Below are positions 22,866 to 33,259 of a stretch of 64,000 bases of DNA, one piece after another (within the stretch, counting starts at the first letter, position 1; each line of letters begins with the position of its first letter). The translations under genes and the position numbers were made by a program. The stretch covers positions 62,413,928 through 62,477,927 of the forward strand of contig OW121744.1 in the NCBI GenBank assembly GCA_933228675.1. The letters run 5' to 3'. This DNA is from Stomorhina lunata. Taxonomy: Eukaryota > Arthropoda > Insecta > Diptera > Rhiniidae. Below the pieces are notes generated by a model. That model was not told the origin of the DNA. It did no database searches and saw only the letters and a list, made by a program, of their open reading frames with translations.

Positions 22866-23813
22866 ATGGATGATCAAGCATGTCCTCGTTGTAAAACAAC
22901 AAAGTATCGCAACCCTTCCTTGAAGTTGATGGTGAATGTATGCGGGCATACATTGTGTGAATCATGTGTAGATCTACTCTTCCTAAAAGGTTCCGGCTCA
23001 TGCCCAGAATGCATGGTACCCTTGCGACGTAATAATTTTCGCATACAGCTATTTGAAGATCCAATGGTAGAAAAAGAGGTGGACATACGAAAACGTATAC
23101 TCAGAGACTACAACAAAAAGGAGGAAGATTTTAATTCTCTGCAGGAGTACAATGACTATTTGGAGGAGATTGAAACCATTGTATACAATCTTTGTAACAA
23201 CATCGATATAATCGGTACAAACAAACGTATTGAACAGTACAAGAAAGAAAATCGTGAGATAATTCAACGCAACAAAACTCGAATGGGACGAGAAGAATAT
23301 GAATTGGAAGAAATGCTGGAATTGGAAAAAGCTCAGGAAGAAGCTAGAAAACAAGAACTAATAGATTTAGAAGCGGAGCAGAAGAAAAAGAAGGCACGAG
23401 AGAAGGAGGCCCTTATTGATGAATTGATGTGTAGTGGAAAAGATGCTTCTGCTATCGTTAGTGAATTTGCAGAAAAAGTAGAAAAATTACGCGAGGAAGA
23501 AAAACAGTTACCACCTCCAAAACCTGCCACTCAATTTTCAACTGGAATCAAATTTGGTCGTTCTGTTGATCACCAATTTCTGCCGGTTCCTAAAGTCGAG
23601 GAGGGTCCTGTATATATACATGAGACTCCCATACTCTATATGGAAGGACCTCCATGTCCAAGTGTGTACGAAATAGAAAACAAAGGATACATGTCTCATG
23701 TACGTGCCGAAAATGTCATTGAGCGGGCTGGTGGTTTTCGAGCGACCTACGCTTGTCAACGAGCTCTTCTTGAATCGATGCAGGGACTTTTTCATGGCTC
23801 CGTAACGTATTAA
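22866..23813 (+). CDS. Mat1: CDK-activating kinase assembly factor MAT1
   Basis: MAT1 joins Cdk7 and cyclin H into the CDK-activating kinase, stabilises the trimer, and anchors it in TFIIH for RNA polymerase II CTD phosphorylation and cell-cycle control. The 315 aa length is close to the usual ~309. An N-terminal C3HC4 RING has ligands Cys6, Cys9, Cys26, His28, Cys31, Cys34, Cys46 and Cys49. A charged, coiled-coil-like middle (about 110-215, many E/K/Q) follows, then a hydrophobic C-terminal CAK-activating segment (YMSHVRAENVIERAGGF, then ACQRALLESMQGLF). The ATG has A at -3 and G at +4. There is no intron in the coding region. AATAAA follows at 23874. It converges with Prim2. The identification is firm. 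Confidence 0.97.
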   Translation: MDDQACPRCKTTKYRNPSLKLMVNVCGHTLCESCVDLLFLKGSGSCPECMVPLRRNNFRIQLFEDPMVEKEVDIRKRILRDYNKKEEDFNSLQEYNDYLEEIETIVYNLCNNIDIIGTNKRIEQYKKENREIIQRNKTRMGREEYELEEMLELEKAQEEARKQELIDLEAEQKKKKAREKEALIDELMCSGKDASAIVSEFAEKVEKLREEEKQLPPPKPATQFSTGIKFGRSVDHQFLPVPKVEEGPVYIHETPILYMEGPPCPSVYEIENKGYMSHVRAENVIERAGGFRATYACQRALLESMQGLFHGSVTY

Positions 23814-23873
23814 TGTTGTAAGAAATTAATAGAGGGTTATAAGTTTTTTAAAATGAAATGTTTAGTTTTGTTC

Positions 23874-23879
23874 AATAAA
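23874..23879 (+). terminator. Polyadenylation signal of Mat1
   Basis: AATAAA lies 61 bp after the Mat1 stop codon in a short AT-rich 3' UTR. Confidence 0.6.
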
Positions 23880-24002
23880 GGATAATTTTTAAAAGTTAAC
23901 TAATAATATTAGTCTAACATTTAGTACGTGTTTTGTCATTTCCATGATTGAAAAAGTCTTGAGTTAAGTTATTTCTAATGGCGTATAGGAATATTTTATA
24001 CC

Positions 24003-25104
24003 TACCCAACAAACCAAAAAACGATACCGTATCATTTATTATATAATAATTTTAAAACTTGTAGAGTCATAAATGATTTGACTAAATGATATTGTTATAA
24101 TATAATATTTTTTAAAAAAATATAATAAAAACTCGGTAATAAAATTTTGAACTTAAAATTAAAAATCAAAAAATTTTCAATGATAGAAAAAAATTAAAGA
24201 AAATGATTGCAATATTCATTAAATATGTTCTAAATAATCAAAATACCTTGTATTAAAATAAAAAAAAATAGAACTGGTAAGTAATTGTAACATTGATTTG
24301 AATTTCCTTTAAAATTTATATTAATATCGTTTTTTTATAACAGATTTCAAATGTATTTGAAGAGGTTTTTAATTCAAACTTGTCCAAATTAGAATTTATG
24401 TAAGTGTTACATTTATATATAATTCCCAGGAAATTCCAATTATAACAACGTGTACTTCTCTCAGACAATGAGCTGCATCCGATTCTATTTTTAGACTCAG
24501 ACGTTTTAACTCCGGCTCCCAATGCCTAGCTGAGTTATGAGGTGAACCATTTTTTTTTGAAAATTTGTTTTTCCAAGTGGGTCTGGCCGGGGATCGAACT
24601 TGGGACCTCTGCTATACCACGGCGGCTCACAAGTAAGTATTGTTTTGCTTGTATTGAATATTTATAAATTATATTATTATAAGCTTATATCTAGTTTATA
24701 TTTTCAGGTAAACATTGCCGTGCTAAAAACACAAATTCGTTTAAAGCAAAAGATTCCAGTAGACGCAAACAGAACGGAGAATCTGTAGCCGCTAAGAAAT
24801 TTTAAAATAAATCTGACAAATAGTACGGAGCTTAAAATGCAGTTTATTTCTTATTATAAAAACATATTTTTATAGTATTATATTTTATAATAGTTAATGA
24901 TATCGTTATATCATTATTTTTCAAAATCTCGGAAAATATCGAGAATTGTTAATGATATCACTATTATTTTCAAAAATTATGATATCATAATCGAGTGTAC
25001 CTTTTTGTAGGAGACTACTTTTACTTAGAGTCTATAATGATATCATTCTCGGAACTGCTTGCTAGTAAATAATATCGTTATGATATCGTTTGGTTTGTTG
25101 GGTA
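24003..25104. repeat. Inverted-repeat-bounded element, about 1.1 kb, containing a SINE
   Basis: TACCCAACAAACC at 24003 is matched in exact inverse by GGTTTGTTGGGTA ending at 25104. The inversion continues weakly through CGATATC-like motifs. Inside lie a minus-strand SINE copy (24421-24627) and several GATATCATT palindromes. It could be a foldback transposon that received the SINE later. No transposase was seen. Confidence 0.5.
24421..24627 (-). mobile_element. tRNA-derived SINE, internally deleted copy
   Basis: The minus strand begins GAGCCGCCGTGGTATAGCAG (A box), then jumps to AGGTCCCAAGTTCGATCCC (B box); about 25 bp between the boxes is missing compared with 44308. It continues through CACCTCATAACTCAGCTAG, GGAGCCGGAGTTAAAACG and CAGCTCATTGTCTGAGAGAA. 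A second internal deletion removes the CTTCTCTAACTAATGC part. Confidence 0.75.
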
Positions 25105-25194
25105 AGGATGAGAAATTTTCGTTGTTTTTTTAATAAAATATTTATTAACTCATTGCAGCTCTCATTGCCATTTTATTAATTTTTAGCCTTTAAT

Positions 25195-25262
25195 AGCTGT
25201 TTAATTCAGATCATTATCCCAATCGTTTTGGGTGTTGTACTGGTTAGATTTTACAAAAATAC
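25195..25262 (-). pseudogene. Decayed duplicate of the Prim2 C-terminal codons
   Basis: On the minus strand the sequence reads NTQNDWDNDLN then TAA, against NTQIDWDDDLDLTAIEC at the end of Prim2. DNA similarity continues past the new stop (ACAGCTATTAAAGGCTAA vs ACAGCTATAGAGTGCTGA). An AG preceded by an A/T-rich run (TCTAACCAG) lies just before the match, so an alternative last exon cannot be excluded. A local tandem duplication that then decayed is more likely. Confidence 0.6.
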
Positions 25263-25331
25263 CGTGTACATATTAAAGTTGTTTCTTAATGGCCTAATAT
25301 GTATAAATTCAATTGAAACTTTATTTTTTCT

Positions 25332-25337
25332 TTTATT
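25332..25337 (-). terminator. Polyadenylation signal of Prim2
   Basis: Plus-strand TTTATT reads AATAAA on the minus strand, about 70 bases after the Prim2 stop codon. Confidence 0.55.
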
Positions 25338-25406
25338 ACAAAATTTATTTAATTACATAAAAGCATGTCTTAAAAAATAATGATAACTCTAATACTAATA
25401 ACTTAT

Positions 25407-28400
25407 TCAGCACTCTATAGCTGTTAAATCTAAATCATCATCCCAATCGATTTGTGTATTACTGCTTGGCTCTTGTGTACTTGTTACAGGTTTTTCGGGT
25501 ACTTCAATTAAATTCCAAAGTTCATCATCGTCGTCGTTGTTCATAAACATGGTTGTTTCATTCATTGATTGAGTACTTTTGGGTTTACGTTGAACATTAC
25601 CCGGCTTCTTATCTGCCGTTCGATTTCCTTGCACAATTTGACTCTGTTCAAAGTACTGATTTGGATGTGTGATAGCGACCTCTTCTGCCGCTTCATGGGT
25701 GATTTGAAAGAATTTACCACACGCCAATTGGTAATGACCCTTTGTAACGTAAGTCATAACTTCTTGAACATGACCCGATGATAAACCAGCGCCAGCCAAT
25801 TTATTTTTTAATGTAGTCTGATCGTATAATTTATATGGGCAGCCGTGAACACTACCTGGTACAGCATTCTCTTGAATTATTTTTAAGCATGAATAGGGTG
25901 TATAGTTGACCATGGAACCCTTTTTGCCATAATTGTGCTCGATATTATATTGATAACTTTTGGCAAACTTTTCTGGATCTATTTTTTTGCAGAATTCTTC
26001 ACGCCAAAAACGTATAGAGTCATCCAGTGTTACACCAATACCCTTAAGAAATAAACCGTACTGCATACGTCCATCATGTTTAATATGATGAGTAGCCCGT
26101 ATGTGATCATGACATGCTCGCATGCAAAGTGGAAATGATTTCTTGTTAAGTTGGTCCAATGATTCAATTGGCACGCTTGCATTTTTAGAAACTGTATAAT
26201 CTTTACCCGTATATGAGGTGTGCAGAGATTTCAATAAATGAAAAAGTCGTTCGTCCGTTTCCACATCTCTAATTGATCGCTGGGCCGCCTGAAGTCCATG
26301 TTCAATTTCTTCCATTTGTTTTACAGCCACAATCGAAATAAAATCGTTTGTATTGACATATGCCTGGCCATCATGTAAATAGCAACGACGTGACCTTACT
26401 AAGTCCAGGACCTGGGTAAAAGGTACTTTATAAAAGTCCAACATTTCGATTTTTGCCACACTCTGGCCCATAGTACTTTCGAAAAGCCCATCTTTAACAA
26501 CATTTTTTTGTTCATGTGTCAAAGGGGTATAGTTTAACTTGTGTATTTCAAGGAATTGTTTAATTTCCGTAGGCGTCATTGTGGAGAATTTGTATTTGAA
26601 AAGTTCCATTTCTCTTGCCAAAAACCAACTGTAAAATAAAATGGTTATGTTTAAATATTATTTACACACTCTAATTAAATTTTAAGGGCCCACTCAAAAA
26701 GCCTGAGTTAAATGATATATACATATATTTCTTAATGGGATGGAGCAAATTGATTAATTTCTATAGAAAATCAGCTGACCCGGTAAACGTTGTTTTGAAA
26801 TATAAATTATTTCTGTGGCACGCAGATCTATTTTAGTTTAAAATTTCATCAAAGTTGGTACGTTATTTAGGTGAGTCAAAAAATATTCCCTTGTGGTATA
26901 AAAAAAATAGATGTAGACCGATTCTCAGACTTACCGGATATGCAAACAAAATTTTATAAAAATAAGTCTAAGAAAGAAAGGAGTTTTGCAACAAACTGCG
27001 ACAAGAGAATTTTTGTTCCCATGGCAGTCGGTTATTCGTACGGGAAGGACTCGGAAATCTTAGGACTAAAAGGACTGCCACTTCTGCGATATTAACAATA
27101 ATATCGCAGTTACAACAACAAGAGAATTTTATATATTAGAATTCTATTTTTTTTAAGTAAAAGTTGTTCATTAGAAAATTTACCAATATTTAGTATTTTA
27201 TTATTATAGCGATTGTATTAAAACCGATAGGGACAAAGAAGATATGTCCAACAATAAAGAATACAATAAAATTGAGTAAAAGCTACATAGTTCGAGAAAA
27301 AAATAAATATGCATCACGAAATTTCTTAAGAAATTATGCTTGTTCCCAAATTCTAACGAAACTACCCAAAACAGTCCAAAGTTGTCATAAATTACTGAAA
27401 AAAAACTGAAAATTTTGTATATTTGGTAAGTTTGGGTTGTTTTGTTAAAATAAAGGAACAACGATATTTATTAATATAGTAATGAGCATAATAGGTTGAA
27501 TTATCAATCTAAAAACCTACAATATTGCGGCTATTACTCCTTACTATATGCTCAAAATCATACATTTTTGCTTCAATTTTTTAGATCTAAAAATAACCTT
27601 TACCTCAAGTTTGAAGACTGTCGTCCTCGTCTTATCACCCGGGGAACTACGTTAGCACTCGTTAACACTCCCATAAGATCGATCAAAATATGGGTAAGGA
27701 CGTCGAGCTATTAACCCACTCCTGGGAAAAAACAATTATGTACTATTAAAAAGCTAAAATAAAAATATAAACGGCCTAATGTAGTAAATGAAAATCTTTC
27801 AAAGCTTGGCCTACGCAATTGAAGAATATGCGCACAAGATCGAAGCTCTTCTCGACCTTTAACCTTAACAGGTTGTAAATATAGACCATTAATAAGTAAG
27901 CTCTACAAATACGAATTTAACAGGCAAATATGCGTTTTTGAACTTAAATCACAGTTTTTACTCATTTTTATTTTCTAACTTATGTTGAGACATTTTATCT
28001 GTATGCCTATTTAGCTTTTCTCAGCTTTGGTACTATTAAAATCTAAAATGATTATATACTTTTCTTTTGGGCTAATGCAACGAGCAATTTTTATAGGCAG
28101 TCAACTTTTAGGACTGCATCGTCATTTTACTAGAGTTTTGGGTTGACTTTTGTAAGTGAATCGGACTGTAGATGTGTTATAGAATATTTAAACATACCGT
28201 TTCAGCTCCATTGTACGACAATAAACTAATCTCAATATGAAATGTGATATGTAATCTCTACGTCTGGCCTGCAATTCAAACTCATGTTTGCTCACATTGT
28301 TTGTGGCGTTTGCACCGCCGTTGGTACACAGGCGTAAATATCCCTTTAAACCTTCTCGAGAGAATTCGGCATGCACATATTCCTTCCAATCATCGGATAA

Positions 28401-28604
28401 CAAACGCAAACTTTTGGTGTGTGCCTGTTCAAGAATTCGCAGTACTTTTAAACGTTCCAGCGCAAGTTCTTCAAATTCTTGTATTTTTATGTCTTCTATC
28501 GGTGGCAGCCGGTATAGCAGTACATTGTGAGGAAACTTTTGCTCCAGGTTCTCATATTCTGGCTTATATTCCACACGAGGTTTAGTTTTTCTTCTAAAAT
28601 CCAT
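25407..28604 (-). CDS. Prim2: DNA primase large subunit
   Basis: Prim2 is the regulatory, iron-sulfur subunit of eukaryotic primase, which with Prim1 and DNA polymerase alpha makes the RNA-DNA primers of replication. Exon 1 is 28604-28198 and exon 2 is 26628-25407 (1629 nt, 542 aa). The donor is CG|GTATGT and the acceptor TTTTACAG|TTGG, giving the conserved junction LKRWFLAREM. The four [4Fe-4S] cysteines are visible: Cys304 (FPLCMRAC), Cys383 (YSCLKII), Cys399 (HGCPYK) and Cys439 (LACGKFF). Their spacing (79, 16, 40) matches the human enzyme closely. The N-terminal domain includes ARRRDYISHFILRLVYC, and THPNQYF follows the cluster. An acidic tail (IDWDDDLDL) ends the protein. Met at 28604 is the only in-frame ATG upstream of the conserved part, with A at -3 and G at +4. 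Confidence 0.96.
26629..28197 (-). other. Prim2 intron
   Basis: The 1.57 kb intron holds an unnamed dispersed segment near 26990-27100 that resembles 7978-8045, and an RTE tail fragment at 27787-27890. No additional exon is needed to complete Prim2, and none was seen. Confidence 0.8.
27787..27890 (+). mobile_element. RTE-type retrotransposon tail fragment
   Basis: ATGAAAATCTTTCAAAGC...GGCCTACGCAATTGAAGAATATGCGCACAAGATCG, then AACCTTAACAGGTTGTAAAT, matches in inverse the fragment at about 1120-1240 and parallels 42480-42530. Confidence 0.55.
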
Positions 28605-29106
28605 ACTTATATTTTTTTTAGAAAATTGTTTTAAACTTTTTACTTTATTGCATGTAAATTGCAACTCTCGTTTGTTGTGAATTATTTTGCGCCAATTTTC
28701 AAGTGCTGCCAAGTTACAAATGATAAAAAAAAGTGTTACCAGATGTGACAATAAGAAACAAGGGAATTTTATGCCATATTTTAGTAATAAATGTATGATT
28801 AATAAATTTATATGATTTTTAGAGATTAAAATATTTATTAACTCAGTAAATTCTTTATATATGAAGTGTTTTTTTTTGGCCTCAAATATGTCTTACTTTT
28901 TACAAGATGATGGGCAAACGCTCTTTGTGAAACTTTTAGTTCGGTTGTTAACAGTTGCTTGTATTTAAAATTATGTACATATTTTAAATATGGCTTAAGT
29001 ATCCGTATAATTAAGAGTTTGTTCTAATGCTCTTAGAATTTTGTAATAGAAAGGTCGGAAAGAATACCACAAACTCAGAAATAGCATTAATTTGCAACAA
29101 ATTCAA
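28605..29106. other. 5' flank of Prim2, no gene seen
   Basis: The minus-strand frame upstream of the Prim2 ATG stays open to 28751 but has no further ATG and no conserved sequence, so it is read as 5' UTR. The rest is AT-rich and precedes the tRNA gene. Confidence 0.5.
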
Positions 29107-29186
29107 GGCAGCGTGGCCGAGCGGTCTAAGGCGCTGGTTTTAGGCACCAGTCCGAAAGGGCGTGGGTTCGAATCCCACCGCTGTCA
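29107..29186 (+). tRNA. tRNA-Leu (anticodon TAG)
   Basis: The acceptor arm is GGCAGCG paired with CGCTGTC, with A as discriminator. The A box is TGGCCGAGCGG and the B box GGTTCGAATCC. The anticodon stem CTGGT/ACCAG encloses loop TTTAGGC with anticodon TAG at 29141-29143. A variable arm (TCCGAAAGGGC) is present as expected for tRNA-Leu. A T run (29192-29197) follows as pol III terminator. It decodes CUA. The gene appears intact. Confidence 0.97.
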
Positions 29187-29803
29187 GATATTTTTTGTGT
29201 TTTTTTTTTCATTTTTATACAATTTTTATATGATTCATTAAATTCCATGTAAGCTTGTTATCAATGTCCCTTTACTTTTTGAAGTAAATCGATTCAATAT
29301 ATCGGTTATCTCCTATAGGACGGAATAGAGATTTCGGACCTTCATAATCCCAAAATTATTTTTATTTGAATGAAGTTTAGCATAAATATTGCTTACAATA
29401 GCCGAAATCAGATTGCTAAATTTTGTTTAAATCGGTCCATATGTATTTGATCATACCTCCCAAAACCAACTTTTTAAATACATACCCCGAAAATAATAAA
29501 AACTATTGAAAATCTGAAGGTAATTAAAGTAATAATTGAAGCATTGCCCAAATGAGACTTCTTTATCGAAAAGTGAAATTAATTGAAAATTTGCCAAGTT
29601 TGGTCCCAGCTCCCATGTCTAGGCTCAGATATGTCTTTAAGATGAAAGGAAAAGTTTTAAATTTATTTAAAAGTGGTCCACATTTGAAGTCAGTCCGGCT
29701 TGACCGGTTAAAAAACTAAGGATTTATGAGTAAACTCTTTATATGACTTTATTTTGAAGTGTAGTTCATTGCAACATTTTTAAACACCTGTAAAAATGTT
29801 TTT

Positions 29804-29876
29804 AATGGTTGAATAGCTAGAGCATTTGCCTGATAAACGGTAGGTATTGGTTCAATCCTCGGTTCAGAAAGTGCAA
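29804..29876 (+). repeat. tRNA-like relic or SINE head
   Basis: GGTTGAATAGCTAGAGCATT resembles a tRNA D-arm with A box, and GGTTCAATCC (29849-29858) a B box. The anticodon stem has an 8 nt loop and no paired acceptor arm can be drawn, so it is not a functional tRNA. The MITE at 29910 follows closely. Confidence 0.4.
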
Positions 29877-29909
29877 TTTTTTCGTTTAAAAATATTGCAT
29901 GTACCTATA

Positions 29910-30139
29910 CAGGTATGTGATGGAAAACGATCGTTTTCAAATCGATCGATTTCAGATATATTTTTGAGATAATTTTCGGTTATTTTCCCAAAAAATTCAA
30001 ACCAAATGAAAGATAAAATATCAGTCAAAAGGATTAAAGCCAATATTTTCATTTTTTTGGGGGAAATAACCGAAAATTAGCTAAAAAATATGTCTGAAAT
30101 CGATCGATTTGAAAACGAAAAATGTCCATCACATACCTG
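29910..30139. mobile_element. Palindromic MITE, family P, copy 2 (best preserved)
   Basis: The terminal inverted repeat CAGGTATGTGATGGA is mirrored by TCCATCACATACCTG (one mismatch region near GAAAAATG). The subterminal CAAATCGATCGATTTCAG is inverted in the right half. The centre holds GGTTATTTTCCC and its inverse GGGGAAATAACC. Confidence 0.8.
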
Positions 30140-30529
30140 ATAATAATAAATTTTTTTGATCGTTTATTAATGCTTGTTTATATAAAGTTGACCCCAGCTT
30201 CCGACAAAAGGAAGCTAGGGTCTGATGATATTCGCATGGACTGATGATATTCGTTTTACAATATATTTTTTTTGGTTTCTAAAATGTTTATCCAATCTGA
30301 CGGTACAGAAATGCAGCCTAAGCAGCGGCTCATTCTTTTGATTTTACATTTTACACATTTTCTTTTTTTTTTATTTGAACTCCTGTAGCTCTTATCGAAA
30401 TAACTTGCGGTATCTATGACAAAACAGCATTCAATGAAGTAATAAACAAATATAAATTTGGTCGAGATAATTTTGTAAGACTGCCGGAGCGATGGGGAAA
30501 AATTAAGGTATAATATTGTAATTAAAATA

Positions 30530-31255
30530 TCTGGAGTCCAATAACCTACTAAACGACTGACAATATGGATTTCGTAGGTGGTCGCTCTACAGGTGACGTA
30601 TAAGCCTTTCAATCGGAAAACGGTGCCGTTCTATTCACCGTTTTGGCGAAAGTAAAGTAATAGCTCTCGGTATTTCCAACGCGTTCGATAGAGTGTGGAA
30701 TGAAACGCTTCTATCAAAACTTATTGCTCTTGGGGTAGGCAACGTCTTCTATAGGTTTATATCGAGTTTCCTCTAATCTAATTTTCCAATCTAATCTACT
30801 CTTTTGCAGATGATGGCAACATTTGCCACTCATATTCATTTAACTATAGGCCAAGCATGTTGGATATTAATGCTTTGAGGAAAAACTTGAATTGGGGTCG
30901 TGCGAATAGGGTGGATTTAATTGCCCGTAAGACCCAATGCTATGTGCTAACACATAAACGCGTAATGGATAAAGTTGCTTTATCTGTAATAATGGGTAGA
31001 ACAAATATTGACGAATCAGAAACTCTTGAAGTTCTGGACATGTAAATTCAAAGCGACGTCCATTAGACAGAACACATTTTTCAAGTGTCGAAAGAAGTAT
31101 TCAAGTGTCTCGGCTTTCTCACACGGTACTTCACTTCACTTCCAGAAACACTACTCCCTCTATTCTCCTAACCATAACCTTATTTACTAGTTCCGTCACA
31201 ATGAAATGCATTAGTAGGGGTCATCCCCTGTTCCAAATTAAAAAAGAATAATAAC
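30530..31255 (+). mobile_element. Decayed non-LTR retrotransposon, same family as 6491-7578
   Basis: Broken frames give YGFRRW near 30568, HRFGESKVIALGISNAFDRVWN (in two stretches) around 30640-30700, LLSKLIALGVG, and ANRVDLIARKTQCYVLTHKR at about 30905-30965, then a tail with HYSLYSPNHN. Many deletions remove the middle of the RT and most of the C-terminal domain. Confidence 0.7.
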
Positions 31256-31309
31256 GAAAAAACTGCTAAATCTTTAAAGATGGTATAACTGACTTTAATT
31301 GAAATTGTT

Positions 31310-31640
31310 TTTTATAATGTTTTAGAGTTGTTATATGTCGATGTCGCAATGACCATGAACCCAGTAAAGTCTTGATTTGTAATTCGCCGACAAACTAATG
31401 ATAGCTAATCTACACGACTTGACTAATTTTGAGGTCATACTACATCCTTCCAGGGCCTTTAGTGCAGCCTGACTGTAGACGTAGATGGTCACTTCACTTT
31501 CTTTAGGAATATTGTATGAAATGAGCTAAGTGGCTTTCAAAATGGAAATTCACGAAAGATTTCCTAATATTCTGCTCCTTTTGGAAAACACCAGCACCGG
31601 TGCCGATATCCATTCAAGAGCCGTCTTTGAATTTACTTTT
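31310..31640 (-). mobile_element. Non-LTR RNase H fragment
   Basis: Minus-strand translation gives VTIYVYSQAALKALEG, then SMTSKLVKSCRLAIISLSAN and YWVHGHCDID. These are the DSQAALKAL and WVPGH motifs of retrotransposon RNase H, with the catalytic Asp of DSQ changed to Tyr. It is a dead fragment. Confidence 0.6.
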
Positions 31641-33055
31641 TCTTTATACTTACGATCCTCTACATTCGCATTGATCCCGACCGTTCATTTACCTCTTTTT
31701 TCGATTATATTTTTTTTATTTCTTTATTGGATAAGTTACTATAAATCGCGTGGTACGTAGTTTTCTTAAAAAATTTAATATCTCGAAAACTAAAGCTGAT
31801 ACAATAAAAGTAATTAGAGGCCCAATACTAGATGCATACAAACTGACTAAAAAATTTTAGGCACCAAAAAAGTTTTAATTTTTTCGGGCTGTGTAATTAT
31901 TCTTTGGGTATATTCCAATGAACAACTTTTACAGATATAAATTTTGAGTGCATTTCAAAAACTAAAAAAGGTAAGTACTTAAAATCTTCTACAAAAATGA
32001 GGTAATTTGCTCTAATCGATTTCTAAATATAGTTATTTTACTAAGACGTTTTGAGAGGGTATAACTAAGTCAAACAGACTGTTTTTGTACTTTGAAATAC
32101 AAAAAGTTTGATTTCTTTTTTCTGGAATTGAATTGAAAGTAAAGAGTAAGTTTAGTTGTTTTGTTTTTATTATTAATCATAACTATCATAATGTATTTAC
32201 TTAAACTTTATAAGTCATAACTATAAATTATTATTAAGGAATAAATGAAATTGAGTGTGAACATGAGATACTCGTTTGAAAACTCCAAATAAATGAAGAG
32301 AAAAACAAATTAAATAATCAAGAAAAGGTACATTCATTTTATGTTTCAGAAACTTATTTCATTTCATTTGTTAAATTTTCTGTTTTTTTTTTTATTAATA
32401 AATACTAAAATGATTTTGTTGCTATATATTTTTTGTATTTACAATAAGAACATTTTCGTTTTGTTTGTTTTAATTTTTTCATAATTATGTAATTTGGAAT
32501 GTGGTGGCAGCATAGTTTGTCTTCTTTTAATTTTTTTTATGAAATTTAAGTGAAAATAAAGAAAAAACAAATATGTATGTTAATAGAAAATAAATTTAAA
32601 TTTAAAACATACACAACATCCCAAAATTATATAGTTTTAGATCGTAAGAATAATGTACATATTAATAATACTTGCAGTTAAAGCAACAAAATCATAGATA
32701 ATAAGTTTAGATTAGATTATATTAGATACCATCATATTAAGATAAATTTATTCAAAAATAATTGCGACTCTTTGATTGAATTTTAATTTAAATACTAAAT
32801 ATATTTATGCAGTATATGAATTATTTAATGTATGTATGTATGTAAATATATAAAATGATATTATGTATGAGAATGATACATTTCTTTAACATTTAAACAT
32901 GCAGGTGAAATTAATTTTGAATTTTAATGTAAGAATAGTAATTTTGAATAAGTTTAAACTAGATTTACGTATTTAAATAAAGACCTTAAACAAAACTCTA
33001 TATTAAGCATATAAGAATTATATTATTATAATTATTATTATGTTTATATGTATTT
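31641..33055. other. AT-rich stretch, no gene recognised
   Basis: Very AT-rich sequence with a GTAT run near 32830-32845. It lies downstream of the UBE2W gene and may include part of its 3' UTR. Confidence 0.4.
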
Positions 33056-33061
33056 TTTATT
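33056..33061 (-). terminator. Possible polyadenylation signal of the UBE2W gene
   Basis: TTTATT on the plus strand reads AATAAA on the minus strand about 200 bases after the stop codon at 33260. Other A/T-rich alternatives exist, so this is tentative. Confidence 0.35.
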
Positions 33062-33259
33062 AATTTTAAGGTTTACAAACGTTTTTTGATTGATTTTGAA
33101 ACGTTTTAACAGTAACTTTTTTAAACGCTTGCGAAATTGTTTCACTGACAATTTTTGCTTAATAGTGATTTCATTAATTTGTTGTTTTAACTCATGACTC
33201 AGCACCTCGAACGGATAACACAGTACGGCCCATACAATGGGCTCTAATTTATCAAATAA

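Noticed and set aside
28244..28585. 113-codon plus-strand frame opposite Prim2 exon 1
   Set aside because: Antisense shadow of a clearly conserved exon.
29804..29876. Functional tRNA with anticodon GAT
   Set aside because: Anticodon loop is 8 nt, acceptor arm does not pair; kept only as a tRNA-like relic.
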